Made by a program: the position numbers and the translations under genes | Part shown: one piece after another, positions 43,060 to 55,045 of the stretch | How the letters are laid out: the number at the start of each line of letters is the position of its first letter | Numbering within the stretch: the first letter of the stretch is position 1 | The notes under the pieces: model-generated | Database searches by the model: none | What the model saw: only the letters and a program-made list of their open reading frames with translations | What the model was told of the DNA's origin: nothing | Source of the DNA: Eremomyces bilateralis CBS 781.70 | Lineage: Eukaryota > Ascomycota > Dothideomycetes > Eremomycetales > Eremomycetaceae | DNA: 64,000 bases | NCBI RefSeq assembly: GCF_010015585.1 | Contig: NW_022985073.1 | Coordinates: 800,923-864,922, forward strand | Reading direction: 5' to 3'

Positions 43060-44923
43060 ATGCCGATACTGGAAATCGATTGGAACGACCGCACCTCGAT
43101 CGTGGGTGCGGTGCTGGTGGCATATGCTGTGTACTGGGTTTTCGACGTTGTATACCTCCTCTGTTTCCACCCGCTGGCGAAGTTCCCGGGACCGAGGCTC
43201 CCGGTGATAACGGCGTGGTATACATTCTACTATGATGTTGTAAGGCCTGGCAGGATGATGTGGGAGATTGAGAAATGGCATAGGAAATATGGTAGGCTCC
43301 ACAAAGACACCTGAGCTACGACCCTGATGGTAACGGCACTTATGGTGTAGGCCCCATTATTCGGATTAACGCAGACGAGATCCACATCAAGGACTCGCAT
43401 TTCTACGAGACCTTGTATGCTCCCAAGGGTAGGAAAGCCGATAGATGGGCTCGGTTGAGTACCATGGTCGGAAGCCCAGAGAGCGTGTTCGCGGCTTCGG
43501 ACTCGAAGACCCATAAAGAGCGCCGAACCCCTTTGAACCCATTCTTTTCAAGAAGCACCGTTTCCAAGCTGGAGCCAGTTTTGCAGGAGAAGGTCTCGAA
43601 GCTTGCTACTCGACTGAAGGAGTTCGTTGGGGAAGGTGATGCTGCGCTGGCCAAAGCCCGAGCCGAGGAACGGAGAATCTCAGGCCGGGAGGAGGGATGG
43701 ACAGGTGGTAAGGAGATCCGGACTCGCGAACCCAAGCCAGACCCAAAAGGCGTCGTACGACTGGATGTAGCCTTTTTCGCGCTCACTCAGGACGTCATCT
43801 GCGATTATTCGTTCGCAAAGGACTGGAAGCACCTCGATCATACCCATTTCAATCCCGAAAATAAGGACTCGCAGACCGAAAGCTTGGAGTCAATAGGGTT
43901 CATTAGACTCTTCCCAATGTTACCAATATACCTGCAAGAGTTGCCTCGATGGGCCGCTGCCTTGGTTAGTCCGGCTTTCGCGATGCTTTTGGATTCCAAA
44001 CTCGCTATTCGAAAGGAGATCATCAAAATTATGGAAGGGAAAGTTGAAAAGGAGAGCAAGAGTGACAGAACCGTCTTCGATGCATTAATCAACAGCGACC
44101 TTCCACCAGAGCAAAAGTCTTTGAATCGACTGAACGCGGATGGTAATGTGTTGATTATAGCGGGCACAGACACGACGGCCAGAGCTTTGTCGTCCATTCT
44201 CTTTTATCTTTTGAAGGACAAGGAAATGTACGCTAAGCTCAAGGCCGCTCTGATGGAGGTGATGCCAGACCCGAACAATGTGCCCCCCTGGGTCGAGTTG
44301 GAGAAAATTCCGTACCTGGTAAGATTTGACTTTCAGCTTCTGATTTGAGGATGTCATGGTAACAGAAAATAGTACGGTTGCATGCGCGAAGGATTGAGGC
44401 TCTCACATGGTTTGACCAGTCGGCAACCTCGTGTATCCGATCAACCGATCAAGTACCAAGACTGGGAAATCCCACCGAATGTGAGTTCACATCCTTAGCT
44501 CTTGTGGTATCGACTAAGCCTGTGAAAGACCCCCGTATCGGAGTCTGCGTACTTCGTTCTCTCCGACCCGGAGATCTTCCCAGAGCCGGAGAAATTCATT
44601 CCAGAACGGTGGATGGGGACAGCAGCACAGAGGTCGAATCTCGAGAGATACATGGTGAGCTGGGGCAAAGGCACCCAACAATGCATTGGGATGCAGTACG
44701 TGACTCGACTTTTCTCATTAACATGCGGTCGAAACTGACGTACCTTTGAACTAGCCTCGCCACTGCGGAAATCGTGCTTGCTACCGCGGTCATTGTCAGG
44801 AGGTTCGAGATGGAGCTCTATCAGACTACATTAGAGGATGTGCAAGTGCACCACGATGCCTTTGTGGCTGCTGTGGTTCCATGGTCGAGGGGTATTCGCG
44901 CGGTGTTGACCGAAAGTGTTTGA
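43060..44923 (+). CDS. cytochrome P450 (microsomal, trichodiene-oxygenase-like group)
   Basis: Five exons: 43060-43291, 43351-44318, 44373-44480, 44529-44695 and 44755-44923; introns are 59, 54, 48 and 59 nt. The product is 547 residues. An N-terminal membrane anchor (SIVGAVLVAYAVYWVFDVVY) is followed by the hinge FPGPRLP. The I-helix has AGTDTTAR near residue 375, the K-helix EGLR near 405, then FIPERW, and the haem loop SWGKGTQQCIGMHLATAE carries the Cys ligand; the Asn usual after the loop is His here. An extra charged stretch of about 35 residues sits near residues 190-225. The wording FHPLAKFPGPRLP and DEIHIKD-x-x-FYE is typical of fungal CYPs labelled trichodiene oxygenase-like. No terpene, polyketide or peptide synthase is in the window. 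Confidence 0.92.
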
Positions 44924-45962
44924 ACTTCCGCGAGTTGGGGATGGGCAAACTCCCAATACTTGGGCTTCTTCATGTGTGGAATTGTACGCCTACATTCGTT
45001 TTGCGGGACTCACCTGTTCCGCCTAGCATCAGAAAAGTAGTAAAGACCGAGGGCGCATAGTAGATTAGCTGCTGTAGTCAGTGAAGACGGGTGCTCTAGT
45101 TCGACAGTTACTAGTCAATTCACCGGGCGTTTGTCCATCATCCCATGAGTTGCAAGAGTAGATGGGCAAAGTGCCGTTGGCAGTTGGCACATCCAAGCTA
45201 TGAAAGCCATCCCAACCGAACAAAATCCATCGCGCCACGTCGTCAAACGAGGCGAGCCATCACCTCATCGTAGTAGGTAGGATAGTCACACACCCTGGAC
45301 TGGAGGTCGGACTTTTTGATGCGGTGTACCTGCACGAACCTGTAGCAACCTGCAGAGTAGTCAAACTGCCGAATGTCTTGGAGTTCCCTCGTTTGTCGAG
45401 TTCAAACGAGCACACCGCTGTATATTGTACCTACTTATATAGGTTGATAGGGTTCGGATGAGAACCTGGGATGAGATGATGCAATGAAGTCCATGAAAGA
45501 CGCCATCAGTTATGACTGGAATGAAAATACGGTGAGGAAACCGTCATGGAAGAAAAATACGCAGACTCAGGTCCGTGTCGAACGAAGCCGTCATGGATAT
45601 TGGCGTTGCAAACAGATATGGACTGGAGAGATCATGGGAAAGTCTTCATGAGAAGGGATGAAGATCAACAAGGTAAGTTGAGAAGATAGTTTCGTTAGTC
45701 TCGTCAGTCGTCAGTATTTGATGATGAAATCCGATATCGAAGCTGGAGGGACGCCGGTCGACGCCGGATGAGAAGTGAGAACAACAGGGGTCGGGAGAGG
45801 TGAGAAGCGATTCCGCTAGCAAGGGGGCGCATTGGACACCTCAAGGGCCGAGGGGCAGCTGGAGTCCCTTGCTTGCTTGTTGCAATTGTTGACATCCAAA
45901 TTTATATCAAGCAATTGTCCGAACACTTCCTGAACTTTTACAATGCGCTGGAATTGGAAAGG
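44924..45962. other. 1.0 kb intergenic region
   Basis: No supported gene or repeat. Presumed 3' flank of the P450 gene and promoter of DUG2. Confidence 0.45.
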
Positions 45963-48900
45963 ATGGCAGACACTAGCTCGGATGATGGCAGTTCGGTATC
46001 AGAATTGATCCCTTCGCTCACGGCTCTAGGGACTGGTCCAAACTCCATTCGCGATGATAGACCAGCTGCAGAGATGAGCCTTGGTTTGAGCGCAGATATA
46101 CGCCCGTCGCTCACACATCGCCTGATACATGACAAGTCAATATTGGTTTTGACTGTATCCGAGGATCGAATATATGCGGGAACACAGAATGGAGAGATAT
46201 TGGTGCGCTTGGTGAACGCTGTCCATTGGAATCGAGCTGATCTGTCCATAGGTTTTCAGTCTCAAATCCTATGAACGAATTGGGCATATCCAGGCACACA
46301 GGGGAAGTGTACTTGGGCTCTGCCTTCGTGAAAAGGAAACCATTATCTTTTCAAGTGCGGCCGACCGTATAGTAAACGTGAGCTCCTCGGATACTCTAGC
46401 ACCCACCAGCTTGCTCACCAAGTGATTGCTAGGTCTGGTGCACTAAGACACTCCGGAGATTATACTCAATCTACTCGACCTACGATATCGGAGACGTATT
46501 CTGCGTTTGCTACTCCTCCAAATCTAAGACCGTCTACCTCGGAGCCCAAAACACAACTATACAAGTATAAACCTACCTTTGAGGCACACGAACCAATAAT
46601 TGACGGTGTTCAGTGGTATGACCTTCGCGAGAAAGACCGTCGACCTTCGCCACGCCCCTCCGACCATCCTCATTATCGACAAGATCGTTTCTTCGACTCG
46701 ACCGGTCCCGGTGGCATTCGCACCCCTCGTCTCGAAGTTGAAGACGACCCGCTGGAAGCGCACGGTGGTCAGGCACTTGAGATTGACCCTCAATCCATAC
46801 ATCAATTCGCACATTATGGCTACGTATATTGCATGGTATTGGCTCGTGGCATTCTTCCGAATGCGCCTGCTGATGAAGAGGTGCTGGTATCGGGAGGCGG
46901 AGACGGTATCGTTAAGGTTTGGAGCCTCAACGGGAAAGGTTCCGGCCGGATACATGAATTGTATACCCTTGAAGATGGCAGAGAAGAAGGCGACTCTGTC
47001 CTGAGCCTTGTCTTGGACGGGGCCTTCCTTTATACCGGCCGATTAGATGGAGACGTGAACGTGTGGGACTTGGAAACAAGACAGCTGGTCAGAACCCTCA
47101 GAGTAGACGTCGGTGATGTCTTGACAATGTCTGTCGGTGGTGGACACCTGTTCACTGGGGGGGTAAACGGGACGGTTGAGGTAATATTACAGCCGTTACC
47201 CAACAAATCATATACTGACACTGTTCCAGAAATTCAATAGGCAGTATGAGCGTATCTCTAAGTTCCAAGCCCACGGAGGACGCATTCTCTGCTCTGCATT
47301 CATCAACCTCAACGGACGGCCAGTATTTGTCACAGGGTCTAATGACAGTACCATCGCAGTATGGGATATTCAGGACTGCATTGACGTTGGAGAAAACAAA
47401 CGGAGGACGCATAGCGGTAAGAGTCATTTCTGCGATGTAACAAACTCATCTAACTTTAATAGACTACCTGCTAGAGTCATTGCAAGAATTCGTCTCATAT
47501 CGAACCGTATCTTCCGATTCGCGATTCAAAGGAGATTGCCATCGAGGAGCATCATTTCTTCGGTCCGTCCTGAAAAACTTTGGGGCTACGACGGAATCCC
47601 TAAAGTCCGGCGACTCATTCAATCCTGTTATCTATGGACGATTCCGTGGCAATCCCCAAACCGCGACCAAGAGAAAGAAAATCCTTTTCTATGGCCATTA
47701 CGACGTTATTGCAGCCGATAACTCCCAAGGCAAATGGCTCCGAGAGCCCTTCACATTGTCCGGGATTGATGGGCACCTGTATGGTCGAGGGGTCTCCGAC
47801 AACAAAGGACCGATAATGGCGGCGATCTACGCTGCCGCACAACTCAATACATCCCAAGCGCTGGAATCGGACATCATCTTCATCATCGAAGGCGAAGAGG
47901 AGTGCGGGTCGCGGGGCTTCGCCGAGACGATTCGTCGCAACCGGAAGCTGATCGGGGACGTGGATTGGATCCTCCTCGCAAACAGCTACTGGCTGGACGA
48001 TGACGTCCCCTGCTTGACGTACGGTCTTCGCGGAGTCATCCATGCTACAGTCCAAGTCGAGTCTGCCCACCCTGATTTACATTCCGGCGTCGACGGAAGT
48101 GCCCTTCTCGACGAGTCGCTGAAGGATCTTGTGCTCCTACTGTCAAAGCTAGCCGGGCCTCATGGCCATGTCGAGATTCCAGGTTTCTACGAGCCGATCC
48201 TGAAACTCACTCCCGAAGAGCTCGAGCTGTACAACCATATCACCACCACCCTCATTCGTCGCGACCCAGACCTCGGAGACCCCATTCAGCTAGCCACCAG
48301 CCTCATGCGCCGATGGCGCGAAGCCTCTCTCACGATCCACCGATTCCACACCTCCGGCCCAGAGAACTCCACCATCATCCCACGGCTCGCCCGCGCCGCG
48401 ATCTCCCTCCGCCTCGTCCCGAACCAGTCCGCGGAAGCGATCTCGCAACAGCTCGAGTCCTTCCTCCAGGAGCAATTCGCCAGCCTCGGTAGCCAGAACA
48501 AGCTCACTGTCGCCATCGACCACCGCGCCGAACCCTGGTTGGGTGACGTGCACAATGAGATCTACCAGACGTTGGAGGAGGGCCTGGTGAAGAGCTGGGG
48601 CGACCAATGGGGTCGGCGACGGAGCAGCTTTCACGCGTCGAAATTCGCCGGCGCGAAAGCGAATGGTGACGAGGGGGCTAAGAAAGAGAACATCCCATCC
48701 ACCGGCCACGTTCCATCCCCCACGACCCGCCCAGCCACCTCGTCCACGCTCTCGCGCACCAGCACCCGCGTCGCCGATCTCGACACCGCGTCCCAACCGG
48801 CCGCGAATAGGAGCGGCAACGCCGCGGCCCCCGAATCGCCCATCGCCGAGACCAGCCGCGAGCCGGCGCCGTTCGCGCGCCCACTGTACATCCGAGAAGG

Positions 48901-49078
48901 CGGGTCGATCCCCGCGATCCGGTTCTTGGAGACGGAGTTCGATGCGCCAGCGGCACAGCTGCCGATCGGGCAGGCGAGCGATTCGGCGCATCTGGACAAC
49001 GAGCGGATCCGGCTGGTGAATCTGATGAAAGGGAAGGAGGTGTTTGAGTATGTTTTCCGGGAGTTGCCGCGACGGTGA
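45963..49078 (+). CDS. DUG2: Dug2: WD40 plus M20 peptidase, glutathione degradation
   Basis: Six exons: 45963-46202, 46252-46377, 46433-46564, 46614-47180, 47230-47416 and 47463-49078, with introns of 46-55 nt, give 955 residues. The first 410 residues hold WD40-type repeats (VSGGGDGIVKVWSL, LYTGRLDGDVNVWDL, VTGSNDSTIAVWDI). The rest is an M20 metallopeptidase: metal ligands in YGHYDVIAAD near residue 496 and YGRGVSDNKG, catalytic Glu in EGEEECGSRGF, and SAHPDLHSGVDG later. The C-terminal REGGSIPAIRFLE and QASDSAHLDNERIR blocks are family-typical. In yeast, Dug2 with Dug3 is the amidotransferase-type unit that splits glutathione, with Dug1 completing the pathway. A Pro/Ser/Ala-rich insert of about 80 residues interrupts the peptidase domain (nt 48640-48885). 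Confidence 0.93.
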
Positions 49079-51787
49079 GTCGGTCGCGGTTCTGTGGGTA
49101 GCATAGGCGTTTTGATGATTGATAAATTGAGGGGTTGGTTTGGGAACGGGAGTCAAAAGTTGGCTCCTGATGTTTTCGGGACCGTGATCGGGAGATTCAG
49201 CGTTATGGGGTTATTCTGGATGACGATATAGATACCCTACAGCAATAGAATTGGCTTCACCGCTGCCTACTGTACCTTATGGCATAAGACGCTACTTTGA
49301 CATCCTACCGCGATCATATTCTTATTGTGGCTAAGAACTATCTCCTTGATTCATGATGTCTGGTCTATTCGTGGATGCAATGTCCTTACCTATATTCGCT
49401 CTCGTGACTTCTATGTTCTCCCCTTCGACAAGGTTTGGAGTTGATTTCGATACGGAAGCGAACGAGGAAAGAGGTGATGCGCATATCTACGTCGCGTCAA
49501 ACGGCCATATCATCGCGACTGTGATCCGGACGCTCTTTCTTGTGCAAATCTCTCATAGCAGCTGCGCATCGCACGCTACCTTGACGGCGGCTTCTCCCGC
49601 CCTACACTGGTCGGCGCCACGTGCAAAAAGCCTCATGATAGGCTGTGTTCCGGCACATTTAAAACTAGATTTAGTCCACGGGAAGTGCCAACGGAGTGCG
49701 GGAGGACTGGAGCCAGCGGGTAGCGGACCCAGATCCAAACGAAAAGTCCCCAAAAACGCAGATGTACTCTACGCGATTCAGACAGTGCTCACTGGACACG
49801 GTACAGGCCAAACAGCAGCAGACAGTGTACCATGGAGCGGTCGGTCGTACCCGGCGAGAGGCGCGCCATGAAACGGGGAGAGACGGGACAAAAAGGACGT
49901 CAGGAGCCGAGCTCGAACGGCGGCAATTGGTACCTGTCAAAGCACAGCACGAGACTCTGAGACAATGCGTTACCCGTGGTGGTACCAGCACCGCAAGACA
50001 GAGTGGTGAAGGGTACCACGGCATAGAAAACGGAGGAGGGAGAGCTCAGAGAAGACGAGAAGAGATCCTTCGACGAGCACGACCGCATTGGAGGGTCGTT
50101 GGAGGGGGCCACCAGGCCACACAATCGGGCTCACACAGTGCAACATTCGGGTGGTAGAGATCCTCTGCGTTGGCGCCAGTCGCAACCAAATGTTCCGAAC
50201 GAAAACCGGGAGTGGTTGGACGATAGAGAAGCCCAAAGAGATATGCGCTGCGTTGGCATGATGGGACTTGAGTGAAACGGTCAAACGGAACGCGCTTTTG
50301 GTATGGGAGAGCCAATGGATCCGGCGGGAAATTCGTCATGCTGAGTCGCGTTCGTGACAAAGTGACTGGTCTACGATATCATCAATAGTCCAATACACGA
50401 GAGCGACGATCACCACAGATGGCGCGAATGCGTGGTGTTTTTCTCGCACTAAGAGTGAATGGGATATTGCCTCCTTTTCAATCTATCGACTTTTGCGATA
50501 TTGACAAGGCAAATAACCTTTCCTCGTGGGATGTTCGTATTTGTTTAATGAAACCACTGGCTTATTGGGCGGCAGGGAGAGTGAAGAGTGTCGATCTCAA
50601 GTAAATTGGCTGATGGCCCATCGCATGGTTGGCCTGGTGAAGTTGGTGAGTCCCGCCTGTGTCCTGGTCACTGCCGCTCGGCGTTATTTTGGCCTCTTGG
50701 CAAGTGCCTTTAGCGGATGGAAAGCGAAATGAGCCTCTTCGTCGCTCCTTCCCTCCACGCTCTAATGACTCCAAAATCCAACAGTCCAACAGCAATCACC
50801 GAGTTGGTCACCGACAAGTGGCAACGGCCAGTTGCGGGTTGGGGGACCAGTCCTTTATTGCTGCCCACATCCAAGTGACTTGTTCAAGCTCTAACAGTGG
50901 GTTCTCAACAGAATAAAAATCTTCCCGGAATAATATCTGCATCGGCAATGCGACGCGGAGAGGAGAAAATGTTGGATTTCCGCCTTGCCACGATTTCGTG
51001 TTGGGGATGTTAGAGGAATGTTGGAAGGATCTGATGATGTGAGGCCGGGGGGCAATGCCACCAATGAGGCGTCCAGGCACCGCGCTTAGACCAAGGGGAT
51101 CCGTCCAATCAAACCTGGGGTGCTGAAGGCAATTTCCCATTTCTTAATTTCCGTCGGACGCGCTAAACTTTATCTAGGGCCCCTGTTCCGAAATATCCCT
51201 GTTACGCTCTGATTTGCTGGACAAGCCCGTGTCGCTCTTTCCCTGTCTCGGTGTCGCTCATTCTCTCTCTCGTGTCCTGTGTTTGCTGGTCGCTTCCTCT
51301 CTTCTCTCGCCCTTCTGCTCTCTCTCTTCTCTCTCTCACCCATCCAATCTTTACACTCTTTTACTCTCGCAACAACTCCTCTCTCTGCTCTTCGCTGTCA
51401 TCGCTGGTGCGATCGCTCTCTGTCACTCATTTGATATCGAAACAATCGATCAATTTCCAACTCTACGCCTTGCGCGCATCCTGTCGCTTCAAACACCGAT
51501 TCCGTATAGCTCCAAGCTCACAGCTGTCGCTCGAACACCAACGTCAACAAACCGCCTTCGCTCGACGCATCGCAATCGCACCGCGACAGACAACGCATTC
51601 AGCACGAATTCATTCGATTGAATAGCTTCTCCGGCACTAGACCTTGTCGCTCTCTGTCAATACTTTACTGCGCGACCCTCAATTGGCACGTCTCTCCGAT
51701 CGTGTACAAATCATCACCAAGCAAACACCACCACATTCCACATCGACCAACTCACCCGACAACCGTTTCGCATACCTCTCAGCCACG
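49079..51787. other. 2.7 kb gene-poor region
   Basis: No gene supported; the best frame (49353-49871, 172 residues) lacks motifs and bias. The last 550 bases before the GPI-type protein are very pyrimidine-rich (51230-51400, CTCTCT runs), as in strong fungal promoters and leaders. Confidence 0.45.
51230..51400 (+). promoter_or_regulatory. CT-rich promoter/leader tract
   Basis: Dense CT runs (TCTCTCTCGTGTCC, CTCTCTCTTCTCTCTCTC) lie 390-560 bases before the start codon of the GPI-type protein. Pyrimidine tracts of this sort often mark the transcription start of highly expressed filamentous-fungal genes. Confidence 0.5.
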
Positions 51788-52147
51788 ATGCGTTTCTCCA
51801 CGATCATCCTCCCTCTCCTCTCCATCCTCGCCCCCGCCGCTCTCGTCGCTGCAGATGATGCCTCCACCTCCTGCTCGACCCTGACCTCCACCCGCACCGT
51901 TGTCCGTGTCGTCACCGAGACTCATACCGGATCCCCGTCCGCTACGCAGAACTCCACCTCCGCAGCCCCGACGCATGCCAGCGCCTCGTTCAAGCCCAGC
52001 GGCAACGGCACCGCCACGAAAACCCCCACCGGATCCGCTCCATCAGCCAGCGGCCAAGTTCCGTTCCCTGGCGCGGCTGGCCAACTCCTCGTGCCGCAGA
52101 TCATGGTCGGCGTTGCCGCAGTCGGTGCTGGCTTCATGTTCTTATAA
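51788..52147 (+). CDS. small GPI-anchored-type cell-surface protein
   Basis: Single exon of 119 residues. The start MRFSTIILPLLSILAPAALVA is a clear signal peptide. The middle is rich in Ser, Thr, Pro and Gly with three N-glycosylation sequons (NST, NGT and similar). The C-terminus has small residues (GAAGQ) followed by a hydrophobic end QIMVGVAAVGAGFMFL, the pattern of a GPI-attachment signal. It is probably a mannoprotein of the wall or membrane. An upstream in-frame ATG at 51644 would hide the signal peptide inside, so the shorter start is chosen. Confidence 0.8.
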   Translation: MRFSTIILPLLSILAPAALVAADDASTSCSTLTSTRTVVRVVTETHTGSPSATQNSTSAAPTHASASFKPSGNGTATKTPTGSAPSASGQVPFPGAAGQLLVPQIMVGVAAVGAGFMFL

Positions 52148-53921
52148 GTCACGTCATTCGGTATGACAGTAGCTGAGACGATGAGGGATCGGGCTCTGGC
52201 TGTCGAATACTAGACGAGAAGGAGTTGACGCGTCACGACTACGAAGAATCTTCCATGATGGCTTCATCATACCCCACACTATGTTTTCATGGTTTCTGTT
52301 CCTTCGAACATTTCTCAGCCGAGGCTTTTCGCGCTGTTACCCAATATCCTGCCCTCGGCGAGGCGCTTAAGCTTCTGCAGTGAATACCCCCCTTTTCCCA
52401 AGCGTTCTTTTCTCTTTGCCTCGATCGCTCTCGTCTGCGTTGATCGTCCATCACCTGTTATCGGATGGCTGGAATGCAGCGCGACTTGTACGCGTCGATG
52501 GCTATCACTTCTATTCTTCTCTTTCTCGGTTGATCGGCAAGCGTTCGCCGGTTGCGTCAAAACGCTGGCTGGTGCCCGAGTTTTCGCTTTGCATTCCCTT
52601 CCCTTGTACGTTCATGTGTCGTCGCGACCAGTGCGTGCATCGGGACAGCATGCTCGATACCGCGACTTTGTTCGACTGTGGCCTGCCCGCAGCTTTATGC
52701 ATGGCGGCCCTGTCTCATACCTTGTTTTCCCTTGTCTTTTCTACCTGAACATGGTTCGCCCCGTAAGAGTGTTAAAGCTTAACTTGTAAGGGGAGCCCCA
52801 CCGGGGAGTATGTCTGGAAATGGGCTGGGTGTGTAGGTAGATCAATTAAACCAAAATAAAAAAACCAAAAAACCTCAACCTTGGTTGCGTAATGTGCATA
52901 TGATCTGCCCGTGACCTACCCTTCATGTACAGACTACATAGCCGACCCGTTCCCTGCAAGCATCACGCATAACCGTCCCCATTCGGGCCTATCCACACAA
53001 TGAAGTACGATGTGACCCTCTATTCTTGATCGCAACAACGTTTCTTCATGCATCTGCATCCTCAACGAAGCTTGACTGCAGTCCAACAGAGTCGCGAACG
53101 ATCGCGCCCATGCAAAGAGTCGCCCCAAACAAATCCATGGATCCACGGGGTTGTCTTGATACGTGGGTTTATCCTTAAACTTCATCGGTTGACGTACACC
53201 CTTCGGTTCACGGCTCTTCACATCTCGTAGATTTCGAATCCTCTATCTTGCGGGTGTTCACAATCAGAAGAGTTACAGATGGCTGAGGGGGCCGATGTGC
53301 TCGATGGAATATCGTATATAGGGCTAAAGCGGCTCATCCATGATGAATTATCACATATTACTGATATGCCGCGCATTACACAATGTTCCTCTCTTCCATG
53401 AAGCTCAGCTCTGCCTAAACAGACCATGACTTCCCTCATAAGGATGAGTTGCAGCTAATGATACAGCATGATATCACATATTTCGGCATCATATATCCAT
53501 CGTTGCGGCGAGCAGGTGTACATATTGAGCGATAACCCCTCGTTAGGTAGGCTTCTTGCACTTCCGGAATGTTTCGTGAGTGGGTGTACTCTTCAGCCTT
53601 TGGCTGCATGATTATAGATGGCCTCTGGTTTAGTTGTCAGTCTTCTATCCGACTGTACCTTGCTAATAACCAGACAAAAGTGAATGTCTACCAAATGAAG
53701 CTTTCCGTTCCCTTGATATCGATCCCATTCAGAGCCGACTATCCTCCATGAAAGCATAAACTAACCCATTGCGATCCTTCGCCACTACCTGTCTACCTCC
53801 TAGTCGCATCGCCATCTCATGAGCACGCATATACGGCCTACAGTTCCAGAGATCAAGCCACCAAACCAACATGATGTTGACCGGCAAAAAGAAATCACAT
53901 CCAGAAATTTGGAAGAAGAAG
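52148..53921. other. 1.8 kb intergenic region
   Basis: Pyrimidine-rich near 52320-52600, probably 3' UTR of the GPI-type protein. The frame at 52289-52789 has no motif. An A-rich stretch lies at 52850-52875. No gene called. Confidence 0.45.
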
Positions 53922-53930
53922 AAAAAAAAA
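53922..53930 (-). terminator. Pol III terminator of tRNA-iMet
   Basis: Run of nine T on the minus strand, two bases after the tRNA 3' end. Confidence 0.85.
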
Positions 53931-53932
53931 GA

Positions 53933-54027
53933 TAGCTCAGGACGGCCTCGATCCGTCGACCTTCGGGTAAACTCATTCACAAACTGTGTATGAGCCCAAC
54001 GCGCTAAACCCACTGCGCCACTGAGCT
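53933..54027 (-). tRNA. initiator tRNA-Met (CAT) with 20-nt intron
   Basis: On the minus strand the segment folds as a tRNA: acceptor AGCTCAG/CTGAGCT with discriminator A, D-stem GCGC/GCGC, anticodon stem TTGGG/CCCGA with loop CTCATA-A, and T-arm GACGG/CCGTC. The anticodon is CAT. Initiator identity is shown by the A1:T72 pair, three stacked G:C pairs in the anticodon stem and ATCG in place of TTCG in the T-loop. A 20-base intron (53969-53988) sits at the canonical place between bases 37 and 38. Position 60 of the T-loop is G rather than the A usual in initiators. It starts translation on cytosolic ribosomes. Confidence 0.9.
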
Positions 54028-55045
54028 GTTGATGAATTATTTTAGCGAAAATTTTACTTTATCGGAGCTTAGTTAATCCCTGCTCGTTCTCCTCGACCAT
54101 CCTGGTTGCTCCGCCACGGCCTACGGGGTTTCAACAGCTCGAGAATCAGTATCAAGTTGCCCTTTGATTCAGCCCTTCCCCTTCTGAAGTTTGATTAATT
54201 ACCATGATTTCTATTAAATTTATCTATGGCCGGGAAAATACTACACCCTATACTTTAAGCGCATGGATCAAGCCATAGAATTAAGTTGTTGATTCTCGTT
54301 GCAACCTTGATGGTTCGCCGGGGCCACTTACAGCAGCGCATTTTATCCCTAGATAAAGTAGAGATACAAGAGCTGCAACAACATGGTGATATCTGTCATA
54401 CTTAGGATCTCTTTGAGATTCCCATTCGGATAGAACCCAAGGTCGACGTACTCCTTCGGGGGACCGATGGAGACGCATTTCACGCTCAGAGGGTAGCTGC
54501 CGAGAGTGAGATAGATACCCGCTTCAGTTTCGCAGACTCCGAGATTTTGACAGGTTATGCTGGGTCATCATCAAATATATGGCATTCTTTCCTGGCAATA
54601 TTTCCGATTCGATAGGTTTTGACGCCCATGCCCACCATGAGTTCTCGTGGCGGTGTAGCGGTCAAGTAGAGTATGCGCCCGGTGAGGTCTGTCCCTAATT
54701 TTCATTTGGTCTTCACATCGTTGTTCGTTGCCATATAAAGGTAGCATGGGAGGGATGCGGGAGCAGGGCTAGAATCAGACGTCCAAGGCGAAAAGCTGCA
54801 GGATGCGAGATTGGAAGCGCCAAGATAGGGGTATATCGAACTGCTACCCCGACGAATAAGCTATGCGGTGATATTTAGTTGTCACTCATACGCTGATGCG
54901 GAACCTCGACACGACACATTGAGACTACGAAACTGGAAGATTGCGGAATTTGAACAATATTCTTGATTTAGCTCGCTGCTCGCAAGCGTAGTATTTCGGG
55001 GTATCAAATGTCAGTACCTGAACATATTTGGGATCGGATAAATGA
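54028..55045. other. intergenic between tRNA and NPC1
   Basis: 1.0 kb without a supported gene. Confidence 0.45.

Noticed and set aside
40991-49078. Idea that lectin, P450 and Dug2 form a secondary-metabolite cluster
   Set aside because: No core synthase (polyketide, peptide or terpene) is present, and Dug2 is housekeeping.
48290-49156. 288-residue minus-strand frame
   Set aside because: Antisense to the Dug2 peptidase domain.
49353-49871. 172-residue plus-strand frame
   Set aside because: No family pattern or constrained motif; sits in a gene-poor stretch with similar random frames.
53729-54013. 94-residue minus-strand frame
   Set aside because: Runs through the initiator tRNA gene.
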